Assembly (NCBI RefSeq): GCF_025264625.1 | Contig: NZ_CP093313.1 | Coordinates: 2,170,001-2,234,000 of the forward strand | Direction: 5' to 3' | DNA from: Occallatibacter riparius | GTDB taxonomy: Bacteria > Acidobacteriota > Terriglobia > Terriglobales > Acidobacteriaceae | DNA length: 64,000 bases | Shown: piece by piece, positions 8,216-16,619 of the stretch | Numbering within the stretch: the stretch's first letter is position 1 | Layout: every line of letters starts with the position of its first letter | The notes under the pieces: model-generated | What the model was told of the DNA's origin: nothing | The model's input: only the letters and a program-made list of their open reading frames with translations | Databases searched by the model: none | Program-made: the position numbers and the translations under genes

Positions 8216-8490
8216 ATGCCACAATCCCCAACAAAAAAACTCGAAGTCATCTCCACCCCAAAAAAGGAAGAAAACAGCGCGCATCCCTGGACCGGATAGA
8301 GCGTCACTGATGCCGGCCCATGGTGCGATGGCCGAGTTCCAGCAGATCGTGGATGCTAAGGCCAACGTGCTGGCCCTACATCCGCGCATTCTTCGTCCTC
8401 GGTGTTATCGTTGCGCTGCTGGTTCCGCTGCCGTTTTCGATGAAGCGGCCTTCCCGCGAAGACCCGGTGGCTTCCCACGGTATGCATTGA
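8216..8490 (+). pseudogene. remnant of a DHA2-type MFS drug-efflux transporter (internal deletion plus frameshift)
   Basis: From the ATG at 8216 one frame reads a plausible hydrophilic transporter N-terminus (27 codons ending ENSAHPWTG) and then hits a stop. From about 8318 a second frame reads MAEFQQIVDAKANVLAL, and near 8378 the sequence continues in a third frame with YIRAFFVLGVIVALLVPLP and MKRPSREDPVASHGMH, stopping at 8490. The last pieces are the last membrane helix and cytoplasmic tail of EmrB/DHA2-like transporters. About 450 residues between the two ends are missing. Position and operator fit a pump once controlled by the adjacent TetR gene. The family is assigned by recognition of the tail pattern only. 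Confidence 0.6.
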
Positions 8491-8529
8491 TTCGTAAAGC
8501 AGCACGCCAATTCCCCACAGGAGCGATTA

Positions 8530-10116
8530 ATGACGTTCAGATCTCGCAGCGCTCGCGCGACCCTCCCCGCGGCCCTCGCCTGTTTCTTCGTAAGCTCTAG
8601 CCTGGCTCAACAGAAACCGTCAGTCCCCCTCGATCCTGCAAAGATGCGGAAGATTGCCACCGTCGATCCGCGCTTCCTCTCCTACAACGTCGAGATGGTC
8701 GAGGTCACCGGCGGCCGCTTCTGGAAGCCCTACAAGTCTGCCGCTGAGAGCTCATCGAGCCCCACTGCGACAGGCCAGGCGAACCAGCCGCCCGGCATGA
8801 GCGCCGATCTCTACCAGTACCGACCCCCCATCGATCTCGCCAATCCACGTCTTCGCAAGCTGGCCATGGGCCTCAGCCCCGCGTATGTGCGCGTGAGCGG
8901 CACCTGGCAGAACAGCACGTATTTCCAGAACGACGACAATCCGCCTCTGAAGGAAGCGCCCAAGGGTTTCAAGGGAGTGCTCACGCGCGCCGAATGGAAG
9001 GGTGTAGTCGATTTCGCGCAGGCCGTCGACGACAAAATCGTCACATCATTTCCCATGAGCGCCGGCACCCGCGATGCAGATGGCGTATGGACACCCGCGC
9101 AGGCAAAGACCTTTCTCGACTACACGAAGGCCATCGGAGGCAGCATCGCCGCCACCGAATTCATGAATGAGCCCACCTTCCCCGGCCCCGGCGGCGCGCC
9201 CGCCAACTACGACGCCGCTGCCTATGCGCGCGACGCGAAAGTCTTTGCGGGGTTCCTTCGCAGCCAGTCGCCAAAGACGGTCTTTCTCGGTCCCGGCGGC
9301 GTAGGCGAAGGCGTCTCCATGATGCCGGGCAGCGCCATCAAAATGAAGCTGCTCGCCTCTGAAGATCTGCTGAAGGCCAGCGGCCCTATCTACGACGCAT
9401 TCTCGTATCACTTCTACGGCGGAGTCTCAAAGCGCTGCACCGGCAATGTGACGGTCGCGCAGGCGCTTACTCCTGAATGGCTCGACCGCACCGAACAGGC
9501 TTACGCGTTTTACGCCGGTCTCCGCGACAAGTACACGCCTGGCAAGCCAATGTGGCTCACCGAAACCGCCGAAGCCGCATGCGGCGGCGATCAGTTTGCC
9601 GGCGAGTTCGCCGATACGTTCCGCTTCCTAAATCAACTGGGAACGTTGGCGCAGAAGGGCGTGCAAGTCGTCATGCACAACACGCTCGCAGCCAGCGACT
9701 ATGGCCTGCTCGACGAGAGTACCCTGGCTCCGCGCCCCGACTACTGGGCTGCCTTCCTCTGGAAGCGACTGATGGGCGATGTCGTCCTCGATCCCGCAAT
9801 CAAGGACAACGAGAATCTTCGCGTGTACGCCCACTGCACTCCTCATAAGAGCGGCGTGACGCTTCTGATTTTGAATACCGATCGCGAGCACGAGCAGAAC
9901 CTCACGCTGGACCAGGCCGGAGAGCGCCTGACCCTGACCGCTCCGGACCTCACGAGCACGAAGACCATGCTCAATGGAACAGAGCTCGCTGTTCAGCCCG
10001 ACGGATCACTGCCGAACCTTCACGGCGAGAAGCTCCCCGCCGGTCCCATCGCTCTACCACCCGCCAGCGCGACGTTCGTAACGATCAACGGAGCGCGCAA
10101 CGAGAGCTGCCGATAG
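8530..10116 (+). CDS. secreted glycoside hydrolase, GH79-like (beta-glucuronidase/heparanase clan)
   Basis: 528 aa with a good Shine-Dalgarno (ACAGGAG) before the ATG and a signal peptide ending near SSSLAQQ. FLSYNVEMVEVTGGRFW resembles the start of the GH79 TIM barrel. EFMNEPTF supplies the likely acid/base Glu (~E214) and MWLTETAEAACGG the likely nucleophile (~E345), as in clan GH-A retaining enzymes. The C-terminal ~100 residues are a beta-sandwich. It would cleave glucuronides or other glycans outside the cytoplasm, with the exact substrate unknown. It converges on the carbonic anhydrase gene. Confidence 0.75.
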   Translation: MTFRSRSARATLPAALACFFVSSSLAQQKPSVPLDPAKMRKIATVDPRFLSYNVEMVEVTGGRFWKPYKSAAESSSSPTATGQANQPPGMSADLYQYRPPIDLANPRLRKLAMGLSPAYVRVSGTWQNSTYFQNDDNPPLKEAPKGFKGVLTRAEWKGVVDFAQAVDDKIVTSFPMSAGTRDADGVWTPAQAKTFLDYTKAIGGSIAATEFMNEPTFPGPGGAPANYDAAAYARDAKVFAGFLRSQSPKTVFLGPGGVGEGVSMMPGSAIKMKLLASEDLLKASGPIYDAFSYHFYGGVSKRCTGNVTVAQALTPEWLDRTEQAYAFYAGLRDKYTPGKPMWLTETAEAACGGDQFAGEFADTFRFLNQLGTLAQKGVQVVMHNTLAASDYGLLDESTLAPRPDYWAAFLWKRLMGDVVLDPAIKDNENLRVYAHCTPHKSGVTLLILNTDREHEQNLTLDQAGERLTLTAPDLTSTKTMLNGTELAVQPDGSLPNLHGEKLPAGPIALPPASATFVTINGARNESCR

Positions 10117-10134
10117 GATGGCCAACCAGACTTA

Positions 10135-10692
10135 TTACGAACTCACGCCCAGATCCGGCGCAGCCTCCAGCGGCTTGCCGGCTTCTTCGGCCAGATAGAT
10201 GGCTGTGTAATCGAGGTAGTTCTGCGCGTACATCAGGATCAGCTTGCGATCCTCCTCGCCCAGGTCGCGGCGCATTTTGCCCGGCACCCCCGCCCACAGC
10301 GTACGCGGCGGCACAACCGTGTGCTCAGGCAAAACGGCGCCTGCCGCGATGATCGAGCCTTCCCCAATCCGACAGTTGTTCAGGATCGTCACGCCCATTC
10401 CGATCAGGCAAGCATCTTCAACGACGCACCCGTGGACCGTCGCGTTATGGCCAACGGTTACCCAGTCGCCGACGGTGACTGGATACAAGTAGCGCTGGCC
10501 GTGAAGAACAGAGCAATCTTGTACGTTCGAGTTCGCGCCAATACGGATCGAGTTCACGTCCCCGCGCAGCACCGCATTCATCCATACCGAAGAGTTTTCG
10601 CCCAACGTGACGTCACCCAGCACCTGGGCCGACAGATCGATGTAGCAGCCGGCCGCAATGCGGGGCGAAATGCCCCGATAGCTGCGAATCAT
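10135..10692 (-). CDS. gamma-carbonic anhydrase family protein (left-handed beta-helix)
   Basis: 185 aa. Hexapeptide repeats run through the protein (IRIGANSNVQDCSV, ACLIGMGVTILNNCRIGEGS, IIAAGAVLPEHTVV). The three zinc-ligand histidines of CamH/YrdA-type proteins are visible in SVLHGQ and VGHNATVHGC. Members are trimeric, and many are carbonic anhydrases although some have no measured activity. No operon partner: it is convergent with the GH79 gene. Confidence 0.9.
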   Translation of the reverse strand: MIRSYRGISPRIAAGCYIDLSAQVLGDVTLGENSSVWMNAVLRGDVNSIRIGANSNVQDCSVLHGQRYLYPVTVGDWVTVGHNATVHGCVVEDACLIGMGVTILNNCRIGEGSIIAAGAVLPEHTVVPPRTLWAGVPGKMRRDLGEEDRKLILMYAQNYLDYTAIYLAEEAGKPLEAAPDLGVSS

Positions 10693-10996
10693 GGCGGGAC
10701 CTCCAACTTCAGAGTGTAGAGCAAAGCGTGACGCGCATGAATCTCGTCCGTTATGACTCTTTTACGTGCGATCGCCTAGGACTTTCCCCAGTATCCAATC
10801 GGTAGCGACTTCGACTATGCTCCAAGCACAACATCTTTGCCACCATCGGTTTGGCGGTTCCAGGTTGGCGGCTGAAAATCCGGTACGGAGCAGGGGACCC
10901 TCCGACCTGCCGGTCTCGGATGCCGCAGGAATGACTAATCGCCGTATTTCCAGTATCCTAGGTAGAGCCCTTTGGCAGGTTTGGAGGTGGGAAACT

Positions 10997-11194
10997 TTGG
11001 CAGAGGTTCGCGTACAGGAAGGCGAGCCGCTCGAAAATGCGCTGCGCCGGTTTAAGCGCAAGGTCCAGCAGGAGGACATCATCAAGGAAGTTAAGCGTCA
11101 CTCCTACTACCTCAAGCCCGGCGAAAAGCGCCGCGTCAAGGCTGCCTTGGCGCGCAAGCGGAATCGTAAGAAGGCTCGTAAAGAGCAGGATTAA
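10997..11194 (+). CDS. rpsU: 30S ribosomal protein bS21
   Basis: 65 aa from a TTG start. GGAGGTG at 10983-10989 is an excellent Shine-Dalgarno 7 nt upstream, which decides the start. AEVRVQEGEPLENALRRFKR and the Arg/Lys-rich end (RVKAALARKRNRKKARK) are typical bS21. This small-subunit protein helps initiation near the anti-Shine-Dalgarno region. The ~300 bp upstream (10693-10996) hold no other gene. They contain the palindrome GCGATCGC (10768-10775) but no promoter I could fix. Confidence 0.95.
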   Translation: MAEVRVQEGEPLENALRRFKRKVQQEDIIKEVKRHSYYLKPGEKRRVKAALARKRNRKKARKEQD

Positions 11195-11200
11195 TTAAGG

Positions 11201-11240
11201 TTCCGGGCGAAAAATGGCAACTGCTGGTTTTCGCCCGGAA
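11201..11240 (+). terminator. perfect 13-bp hairpin after rpsU
   Basis: TTCCGGGCGAAAA (11201-11213) and TTTTCGCCCGGAA (11228-11240) are exactly complementary with a 14-nt loop. They lie 7 nt after the rpsU stop. The downstream T-run is weak (TATTCC). Confidence 0.6.
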
Positions 11241-11525
11241 TATTCCACCCACGTTCTACAAAATCGGCATATCATCATCCCCTCGCGCAACCGCGGATAG
11301 AATCTCAAGCGCGAAAGGGTCAACTTAAAAGATCTACTCCTCGCCGGCATGGGTCGGCGTAATTAACTTGGAACGGTCTCCCGGGCGGAGACACCCAAAT
11401 TCGCCGCCATATGCTTTTGCGGCCCGGGCCCTGGTTATGGAAAGACGAACGAGAACAGGGAAACGGGGAGCCGGCGTGCAGAGTCTCAGGCCGATTTCTA
11501 TCTTTCCCTCTCGGGGAAGCCGGCC

Positions 11526-11837
11526 ATGGAATTTCAGGATCGTATCCTCAAGTGCGTAGACTGCGGTGAAGAGTTCGTCTTCACTGCCGGTGAGCAGCTT
11601 TTCTTCCACGATAAACAGTTTAAAAACGACCCTAAGCGCTGCAAGCAATGCAAGGCTAAGCGTGCAAATGGGGGTCCGCGCGTTCGTACTGAGACGCGTA
11701 CCCACTGCTCGGCCTGTGGCGAGGAGACAACTGTCCCCTTCCGCCCCACGCAGGGCAGGCCAGTTCTGTGCCGTTCCTGTTTTCAAAAGGCACAGACAGG
11801 GCAGTTGCCGCACGCAGCTCCCTCTGCGCAGCACTAA
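11526..11837 (+). CDS. small double zinc-ribbon protein (CxxC-x17-CxxC type)
   Basis: 103 aa. The first zinc-binding unit is LKCVDCGEEFVFTAGEQLFF followed by RCKQC. The second is HCSACGEETTVPF followed by VLCRSC with exactly 17 residues between the CxxC pairs. Such proteins are common near translation genes in Acidobacteriota and related phyla, and nucleic-acid binding is likely but unproven. GGGGAAG at ~11511 serves as Shine-Dalgarno. The 285 bp between rpsU and this gene show nothing definable. Confidence 0.75.
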   Translation: MEFQDRILKCVDCGEEFVFTAGEQLFFHDKQFKNDPKRCKQCKAKRANGGPRVRTETRTHCSACGEETTVPFRPTQGRPVLCRSCFQKAQTGQLPHAAPSAQH

Positions 11838-11874
11838 GGCACGCAGAATCAATTGAGTAGTTGAAAGGCGCTCC

Positions 11875-13152
11875 TCAGCGGGAACGTCGAAGGGCGCGGT
11901 GTGCAATGTCACGCCGATAGTACATTCCCTCGAACCGGATCTCGCCTAGAGCCTGGTACGCACTCGCCAGCGCCTGCTCCAGTCCCTCGCCGACAGCTGT
12001 CACGCCCAGTACGCGTCCGCCGCTGGTGACCACCTGCCCGTCCTTCACGGCCGTGCCCGAGTGGAACACCTGCACGCCCGGAATACGCGCAGCCGCCTCC
12101 AGGCCTGTGATCGTGAAGCCGGTTTTGTACGCCCCAGGGTATCCTCCGGAACTGGCGATAACGCACGCCGAGGCGCCCGCCGACCAGCGTAGCTCCGTAT
12201 CCGAGAGCCGGCCCTCAACGCAGGCCTCCAGCGCCTCCACCAGGTCGCTTTCCAACCGCATCAGGATCGCCTGCGTCTCCGGATCGCCAAAGCGCGCATT
12301 GAACTCCAGCACCTGCGGCCCCTTCGCTGTCATCATCAGCCCCACGTAAAGAACGCCGACAAACGGCGTGTCCTCGGCGGCCATTCCCTGAATGGTCGGC
12401 TGCGCGATGTGGTGCAGAATCCACTCCTGCATCGCCGGCTCAAGCAGTTTGTCGGTGGAGAAGACCCCCATCCCTCCGGTATTCGGCCCCGTATCGCCCT
12501 CGCCAATGCGCTTGTGATCCTGCGCCGGAACCAGCGGCGCAACGTGCTGGCCGTCGCTCAGACACAGGAAACTGACCTCATCTCCCTGCAGGAACTCCTC
12601 GATTACAACCTGCTGCTCGTGCGTGCCCAGCAGGGCGCCGGAAAAGAGATTGTTGGCCGCTTCCAGCGCCGCCGCGCGCGTCTCGCAGATAAGCACGCCC
12701 TTCCCCGCGGCCAGTCCATCGGCCTTCACCACTACCGGCGGGTGGAACATCTCGATAGCCTTCTCCAACTCAGCCGGGCTGGTGCACACGGCATAATGCG
12801 CCGTCGGAATCTGGTGCCGCTGCAGAAATCGCTTGGCGAATCCCTTGCTGGTCTCCAGCATGGCGGCCTCGCGGCTCGGCCCGAACACCCGGAACCCGCG
12901 CGCCTGAAGTGTATCGACAATTCCGAGCGAGAGCGGCAGCTCCGGACCCACAACGGTGAGGCCCGGCTGCTCCGCTTCAACCACCGCGACCATCGACTCC
13001 ACGCTGTTCAAATCGGCGGGAATGCAGCGCGCGATCTGCGCCATGCCGCCGTTGCCGGGAGCGCAAACCACTTCTGTAACACGCTGACTGCGCGACACCG
13101 CCCACGCCAGAGCGTGCTCGCGACCGCCGGAACCAAGGATCAGGACTTTCAT
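11875..13152 (-). CDS. purD: phosphoribosylamine--glycine ligase
   Basis: 425 aa. ATP-grasp enzyme that joins glycine to 5-phosphoribosylamine, step 2 of purine synthesis. It starts with MKVLILGSGGREHALAW, carries PPVVVKADGLAAGKGV (ATP-binding) and the metal-site motif LEFNARFGDPETQ, and has the C-terminal GARS domain. Length and order are normal. It is not linked to purE/purK, which are ~47 kb away in this window. Confidence 0.97.
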   Translation of the reverse strand: MKVLILGSGGREHALAWAVSRSQRVTEVVCAPGNGGMAQIARCIPADLNSVESMVAVVEAEQPGLTVVGPELPLSLGIVDTLQARGFRVFGPSREAAMLETSKGFAKRFLQRHQIPTAHYAVCTSPAELEKAIEMFHPPVVVKADGLAAGKGVLICETRAAALEAANNLFSGALLGTHEQQVVIEEFLQGDEVSFLCLSDGQHVAPLVPAQDHKRIGEGDTGPNTGGMGVFSTDKLLEPAMQEWILHHIAQPTIQGMAAEDTPFVGVLYVGLMMTAKGPQVLEFNARFGDPETQAILMRLESDLVEALEACVEGRLSDTELRWSAGASACVIASSGGYPGAYKTGFTITGLEAAARIPGVQVFHSGTAVKDGQVVTSGGRVLGVTAVGEGLEQALASAYQALGEIRFEGMYYRRDIAHRALRRSR

Positions 13153-13305
13153 GGGTGCTTACCTTCTCTCAAACTCATCCTCAAATCAACCGAGGCCCGA
13201 AAAGTAATGGTCGCGCGTCAGGGGAGGGGGAAGTCAAACGGCAAGCAGCGAACGGGGAATCGTAGCTCGCGAACTTATACTGATCCGGAGCTTCCGGATT
13301 GAGCC

Positions 13306-13494
13306 ATGGTTCAGACCCGCATCAAGCCGCATGATCAGCAGGTCGCCGAGCGGGAGCGGCGCGCCGAGCAGACGCGCGTCTTCCGCCGCAATCAGATGTT
13401 CGGACTCCTGATCATCGCGGCCGCAATCTTCACGTACTGGCTCATTCGCACCAAGCCCGGCTGGATCCTGCCCGCCGGATGGTGGCGGTTCTAA
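13306..13494 (+). CDS. small single-pass membrane protein
   Basis: 62 aa. A charged N-terminal half (about residues 1-30) precedes one membrane helix (MFGLLIIAAAIFTYWLI) and a Trp-rich end (WILPAGWWRF). The stop at 13494 is 2 nt before the ATG chosen for miaA, so the two are probably co-transcribed. The function is unknown. Confidence 0.65.
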   Translation: MVQTRIKPHDQQVAERERRAEQTRVFRRNQMFGLLIIAAAIFTYWLIRTKPGWILPAGWWRF

Positions 13495-13496
13495 GC

Positions 13497-14648
13497 ATGC
13501 GCAATCAGGACCATAGCGCGAGCGGTGAAATCGCTCCGAAGAACACCGGCCGTGTGAAAGGGCACGACTTTAGTCGTGCCGATGCGCTGCTTAAAATGAA
13601 TGGGGCTTTAGCCCCTGAGGGAAGTTCCTCAACCTCGACAGCTCACGATCATCCTGCAGCCCATTCAGGACTCTCAAAAATTCCGAAGCCCGTCCATGCC
13701 CGCCCCTCGCCTCTCGTCCTCATCCTTCTCGGCCCCACCGGCAGCGGCAAAACCGCCCTGTCTCTCGAACTGGCCGATCGCTTCGCCGGCGAAATCGTCA
13801 GTTGCGATTCCGTCGCCGTCTATCGCGGCATGGACCTTGGGTCCGCCAAGCCCTCGCCCGAAGAACGCTCCCGCGCGCCGCATCACCTCATCGACGTCGC
13901 CGATCCCGATGAGCCGATGACCGCCGGCGCCTACAGCCGCGCCGCCCGCGCCGCCCTCGCTGACATCACCGCGCGCGCCCATCTCCCCATCGTCACCGGT
14001 GGCACCGGCCTCTATCTTCGCGCGCTCACCGAAGGCCTCTTCGCTGGCCCGCAGCGCGACGAGGATCTCCGCAAACGCCTGCGCGCCAGCGCGACAAAAC
14101 ACGGCAGTTCCTGGCTCCATCGCATCCTCACGCGCCTCGACCCTTCCACCGCAGATCGCATTCACGCCAACGACACACCCAAGCTGATTCGCGCCGTCGA
14201 AGTCTGCCTGGCAGGCCGCCGGCCCATGTCGGCAGTGTTCGCGTCTCAAGACGAAGCCCGCGATCCCCTCACCGGCTACCGCCTCCTCCGCATCGGCCTC
14301 AATCCCCCACGGCAGGCCCTCTATGAACACCTCAACCGGCGCTGCGCCGAGATGTTCGCCGCTGGCTTGGTGGAAGAAGCCCGCCGTCTCCTCGCCTGCT
14401 ATGGCCGCGTCAAGGCCCTCGACTCTCTCGGCTACCGGCAAGCGCTCAGCGTCATCGACGGCGAAGCTGATCTCCCCGCCGCCGTCGCCGCAGCCCAGCA
14501 GGGCCATCGAAACTACGCAAAGCGCCAGCTCACTTGGTTCCGCCGTGAGCCCGACGTGCACTGGATCGAAGCCTTCGGCGACGATCCAGCCACGCTTGCT
14601 ACCGTCAAGCAGATAGTAGAAGCATCGCAGTGCGGCCCAACACCGTGA
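13497..14648 (+). CDS. miaA: tRNA dimethylallyltransferase MiaA with REP-encoded N-terminal extension
   Basis: 383 aa from the ATG at 13497. The enzyme proper begins near residue 71 with LVLILLGPTGSGKTALS (P-loop) and continues with SCDSVAVYRGMDLGSAKPS and HHLIDVADPDEPMTAG. It dimethylallylates A37 of tRNAs that read UNN codons. No ATG, GTG or TTG lies in frame between the REP element and the P-loop, so translation must begin in or before the element: residues ~20-42 (KGHDFSRADALLKMNGAL) are the translation of a two-hairpin repeat. Start uncertain: 13479, 13497 or the ATG at 13597. Confidence 0.85.
   Translation: MRNQDHSASGEIAPKNTGRVKGHDFSRADALLKMNGALAPEGSSSTSTAHDHPAAHSGLSKIPKPVHARPSPLVLILLGPTGSGKTALSLELADRFAGEIVSCDSVAVYRGMDLGSAKPSPEERSRAPHHLIDVADPDEPMTAGAYSRAARAALADITARAHLPIVTGGTGLYLRALTEGLFAGPQRDEDLRKRLRASATKHGSSWLHRILTRLDPSTADRIHANDTPKLIRAVEVCLAGRRPMSAVFASQDEARDPLTGYRLLRIGLNPPRQALYEHLNRRCAEMFAAGLVEEARRLLACYGRVKALDSLGYRQALSVIDGEADLPAAVAAAQQGHRNYAKRQLTWFRREPDVHWIEAFGDDPATLATVKQIVEASQCGPTP
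13555..13622 (+). repeat. REP-like two-hairpin repeat inside the 5' end of miaA
   Basis: GGCACGACT/AGTCGTGCC (13561-13580, TT loop) is followed by GGGGCT/AGCCCC (13602-13615, TT loop). Two short palindromes with a fixed spacer are the usual form of an interspersed acidobacterial REP. It is read in frame as part of miaA. Confidence 0.65.
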
Positions 14649-14744
14649 TCCCTGCATCGGCAGCCTGGCCAGGCCCATCTTTTAAACTGAACCGTGGCAA
14701 AGGCGCATGCTGCCTCAACCAGCGCGCGCGGAACGGAGCAAGTC

Positions 14745-16175
14745 TTGGCTGAAGATACCGGCATCATTTACGACGTGGCAATCATCGGCAGCGGTCCGGC
14801 AGGATACACGGCAGCCATCCGCGGTGGGCAATACGGGCTGAAGGTCGCGCTCATCGAAGCGGACCCGAGTCTGGGCGGAACCTGCCTGCACGTGGGCTGC
14901 ATTCCCACCAAGGCCCTGCTCTTCAACGCCGAAATCTGGGACTACCTCAAAGAGGCCGCCGAGTACGGCATCACCGGCATCGGCACCCCGCAGCTTGACT
15001 GGGCCGCGGTGCAGACGCGCAAGAGCAGCATCGTCACCAAGCACACCAAGGGCCTCGACTTCCTGATGAAGAAGAACAAGGTCACGGTGGTGCGCGGATA
15101 CGGCCGGCTCACCGGCCCCGCCGTTGATGGCGTCCACACCGTCGATCTCGAAGCGTCCGATGGCGCAAAACAGCAGCTCAAAGCAAAGAACATCCTGCTC
15201 GCGACCGGCTCCGAAGCGCGTATGCTGTTCGGCCTCAAGCCCGACGACCGCATCCTCACCAACATCGAAATGCTCTCCGTCGCACAGCCGCCCAAGTCGC
15301 TCATCGTCATTGGTGCGGGCGCCGTAGGCGTCGAGTTCAGCTCCATCTTCCGCAGCTTCGGCACCGAGGTCACCATCGTCGAATTCCTGCCGCGCCTCGT
15401 TCCTGTCGAAGACGAGGACATCTCCAAAGAGCTCACCCGCCAGTTCAAGAAGCGCAACATCGACGTCAACACCGCCAGCACCGTGCAGTCGATTGAGAAG
15501 ACCGACGCCGGCGTGAAGGTTACCTGGACAACCGCCAACGGCCAGACCCGCGACAAGGAAGCCGAAAAGGTCCTCGTCGCCGTAGGCCGCGCCCCGCGCA
15601 CCGCCAATGTCGGTATTGAGAAGACCAAAATCGAGCTCGACCGCGGCTTCGTCAAAGTCGACGAGACTCAGCAGACCGCCGAGCCCGGCATCTACGCCAT
15701 CGGCGACATCGTCGCCGGCCTCCCGCAGCTCGCCCACGTGGGCGCCATGAGCGGGATTGTGGCAATGGCCAAAATCGCCGGCCGCAAATTCCGCCCCGTC
15801 CGCCGCGACCGCATCCCGGGATGCACCTACACTGATCCGCAGATCGGTTCAGCAGGCCTTACGGAAGCACAGGCGAAGGAAAAGGGCTACGAGGTCAAGA
15901 TCGGCAAGTTCCCGTTTGCCGGCAACTCCAAAGCCACCATCGTCGACAGCCACGATGGATTCGTCAAGATCGTCGCGGATGCGAAGTATGGCGAACTGCT
16001 GGGCGTGCACATCATCGGCCCGCAGGCCACGGAACTCATTGCGGAAGCTATCGCTGTAATGGAGCTGGAAGGGACGGTGGATGAGCTGATGTTCACCATC
16101 CACGCACACCCCACGCTCAGCGAGGCGATGCTCGATGCCTACGCGGCCGTGGAGGGGATGGCCATCAACGCGTAG
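14745..16175 (+). CDS. lpdA: dihydrolipoyl dehydrogenase (E3)
   Basis: 476 aa from a TTG at 14745 with GGAG 6 nt upstream. A GTG at 14694 without Shine-Dalgarno would add 17 residues. The FAD site is DVAIIGSGPAGYTAA, the redox-active disulfide GGTCLHVGCIPTK, the NAD site VIGAGAVGVEF, and the C-terminal interface contains HAHPTLSEAM with the catalytic His. It reoxidises lipoyl groups of 2-oxoacid dehydrogenase and glycine-cleavage complexes. It follows miaA on the same strand after 96 nt, and no E1/E2 genes are adjacent. Confidence 0.95.
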   Translation: MAEDTGIIYDVAIIGSGPAGYTAAIRGGQYGLKVALIEADPSLGGTCLHVGCIPTKALLFNAEIWDYLKEAAEYGITGIGTPQLDWAAVQTRKSSIVTKHTKGLDFLMKKNKVTVVRGYGRLTGPAVDGVHTVDLEASDGAKQQLKAKNILLATGSEARMLFGLKPDDRILTNIEMLSVAQPPKSLIVIGAGAVGVEFSSIFRSFGTEVTIVEFLPRLVPVEDEDISKELTRQFKKRNIDVNTASTVQSIEKTDAGVKVTWTTANGQTRDKEAEKVLVAVGRAPRTANVGIEKTKIELDRGFVKVDETQQTAEPGIYAIGDIVAGLPQLAHVGAMSGIVAMAKIAGRKFRPVRRDRIPGCTYTDPQIGSAGLTEAQAKEKGYEVKIGKFPFAGNSKATIVDSHDGFVKIVADAKYGELLGVHIIGPQATELIAEAIAVMELEGTVDELMFTIHAHPTLSEAMLDAYAAVEGMAINA

Positions 16176-16208
16176 CGCTGGAGACCTGGCGGGCTCCGGC
16201 CACTAGCC

Positions 16209-16403
16209 CTACAGATCAGTGCTGAACGTGTTCGCCAGATTCAGGTACGCGCCGGAAATGCTGACGGCGACATTCCGCTCCGCAGCAACGACGGCGGTCG
16301 AAAGCAGAGCGACGATCAACGCGTATTCGACCAGGTCCTGGCCGCTTTGGTCCAGAAACCGGTCTTTCAGGTGCGCAAGCAACAGTCGGAGTGAGGAAAC
16401 CAT
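16209..16403 (-). CDS. Flp/Fap-type pilin
   Basis: 64 aa from the ATG at 16403, preceded by GGAGAT at a normal distance. The frame is open further upstream to 16478 but without a site. SGQDLVEYALIVALLSTAVVA fits the Flp prepilin rule G-XXXXEY with a hydrophobic helix after the cleavage site. Flp pilins form the thin adhesive pili of Tad systems. No tad genes are in the window, so this is an orphan pilin here. Confidence 0.85.
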   Translation of the reverse strand: MVSSLRLLLAHLKDRFLDQSGQDLVEYALIVALLSTAVVAAERNVAVSISGAYLNLANTFSTDL

Positions 16404-16619
16404 CGGCAAATATCTCCGTTCGAGCAGTTGAACCCCCCCATTCCGCTGTGTTTGCGACAACTCCGCCAGGAAAGACACCGCAGCCTGAAACAGGGGTAAA
16501 GGCGTATTCTTGCCCGTTATCGAAGCAGAGTCTACGGTACTTTAGGGCTATTGGCATCCCCGATTAAGCCCATTACCCACCCTCCCAAACCGGGATGGGG
16601 GCTGTTCTAACACCCCCCT

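Noticed and set aside
10693..10996. GCGATCGC palindrome (10768) upstream of rpsU
   Set aside because: A single copy. No evidence of a HIP1-like role outside cyanobacteria.
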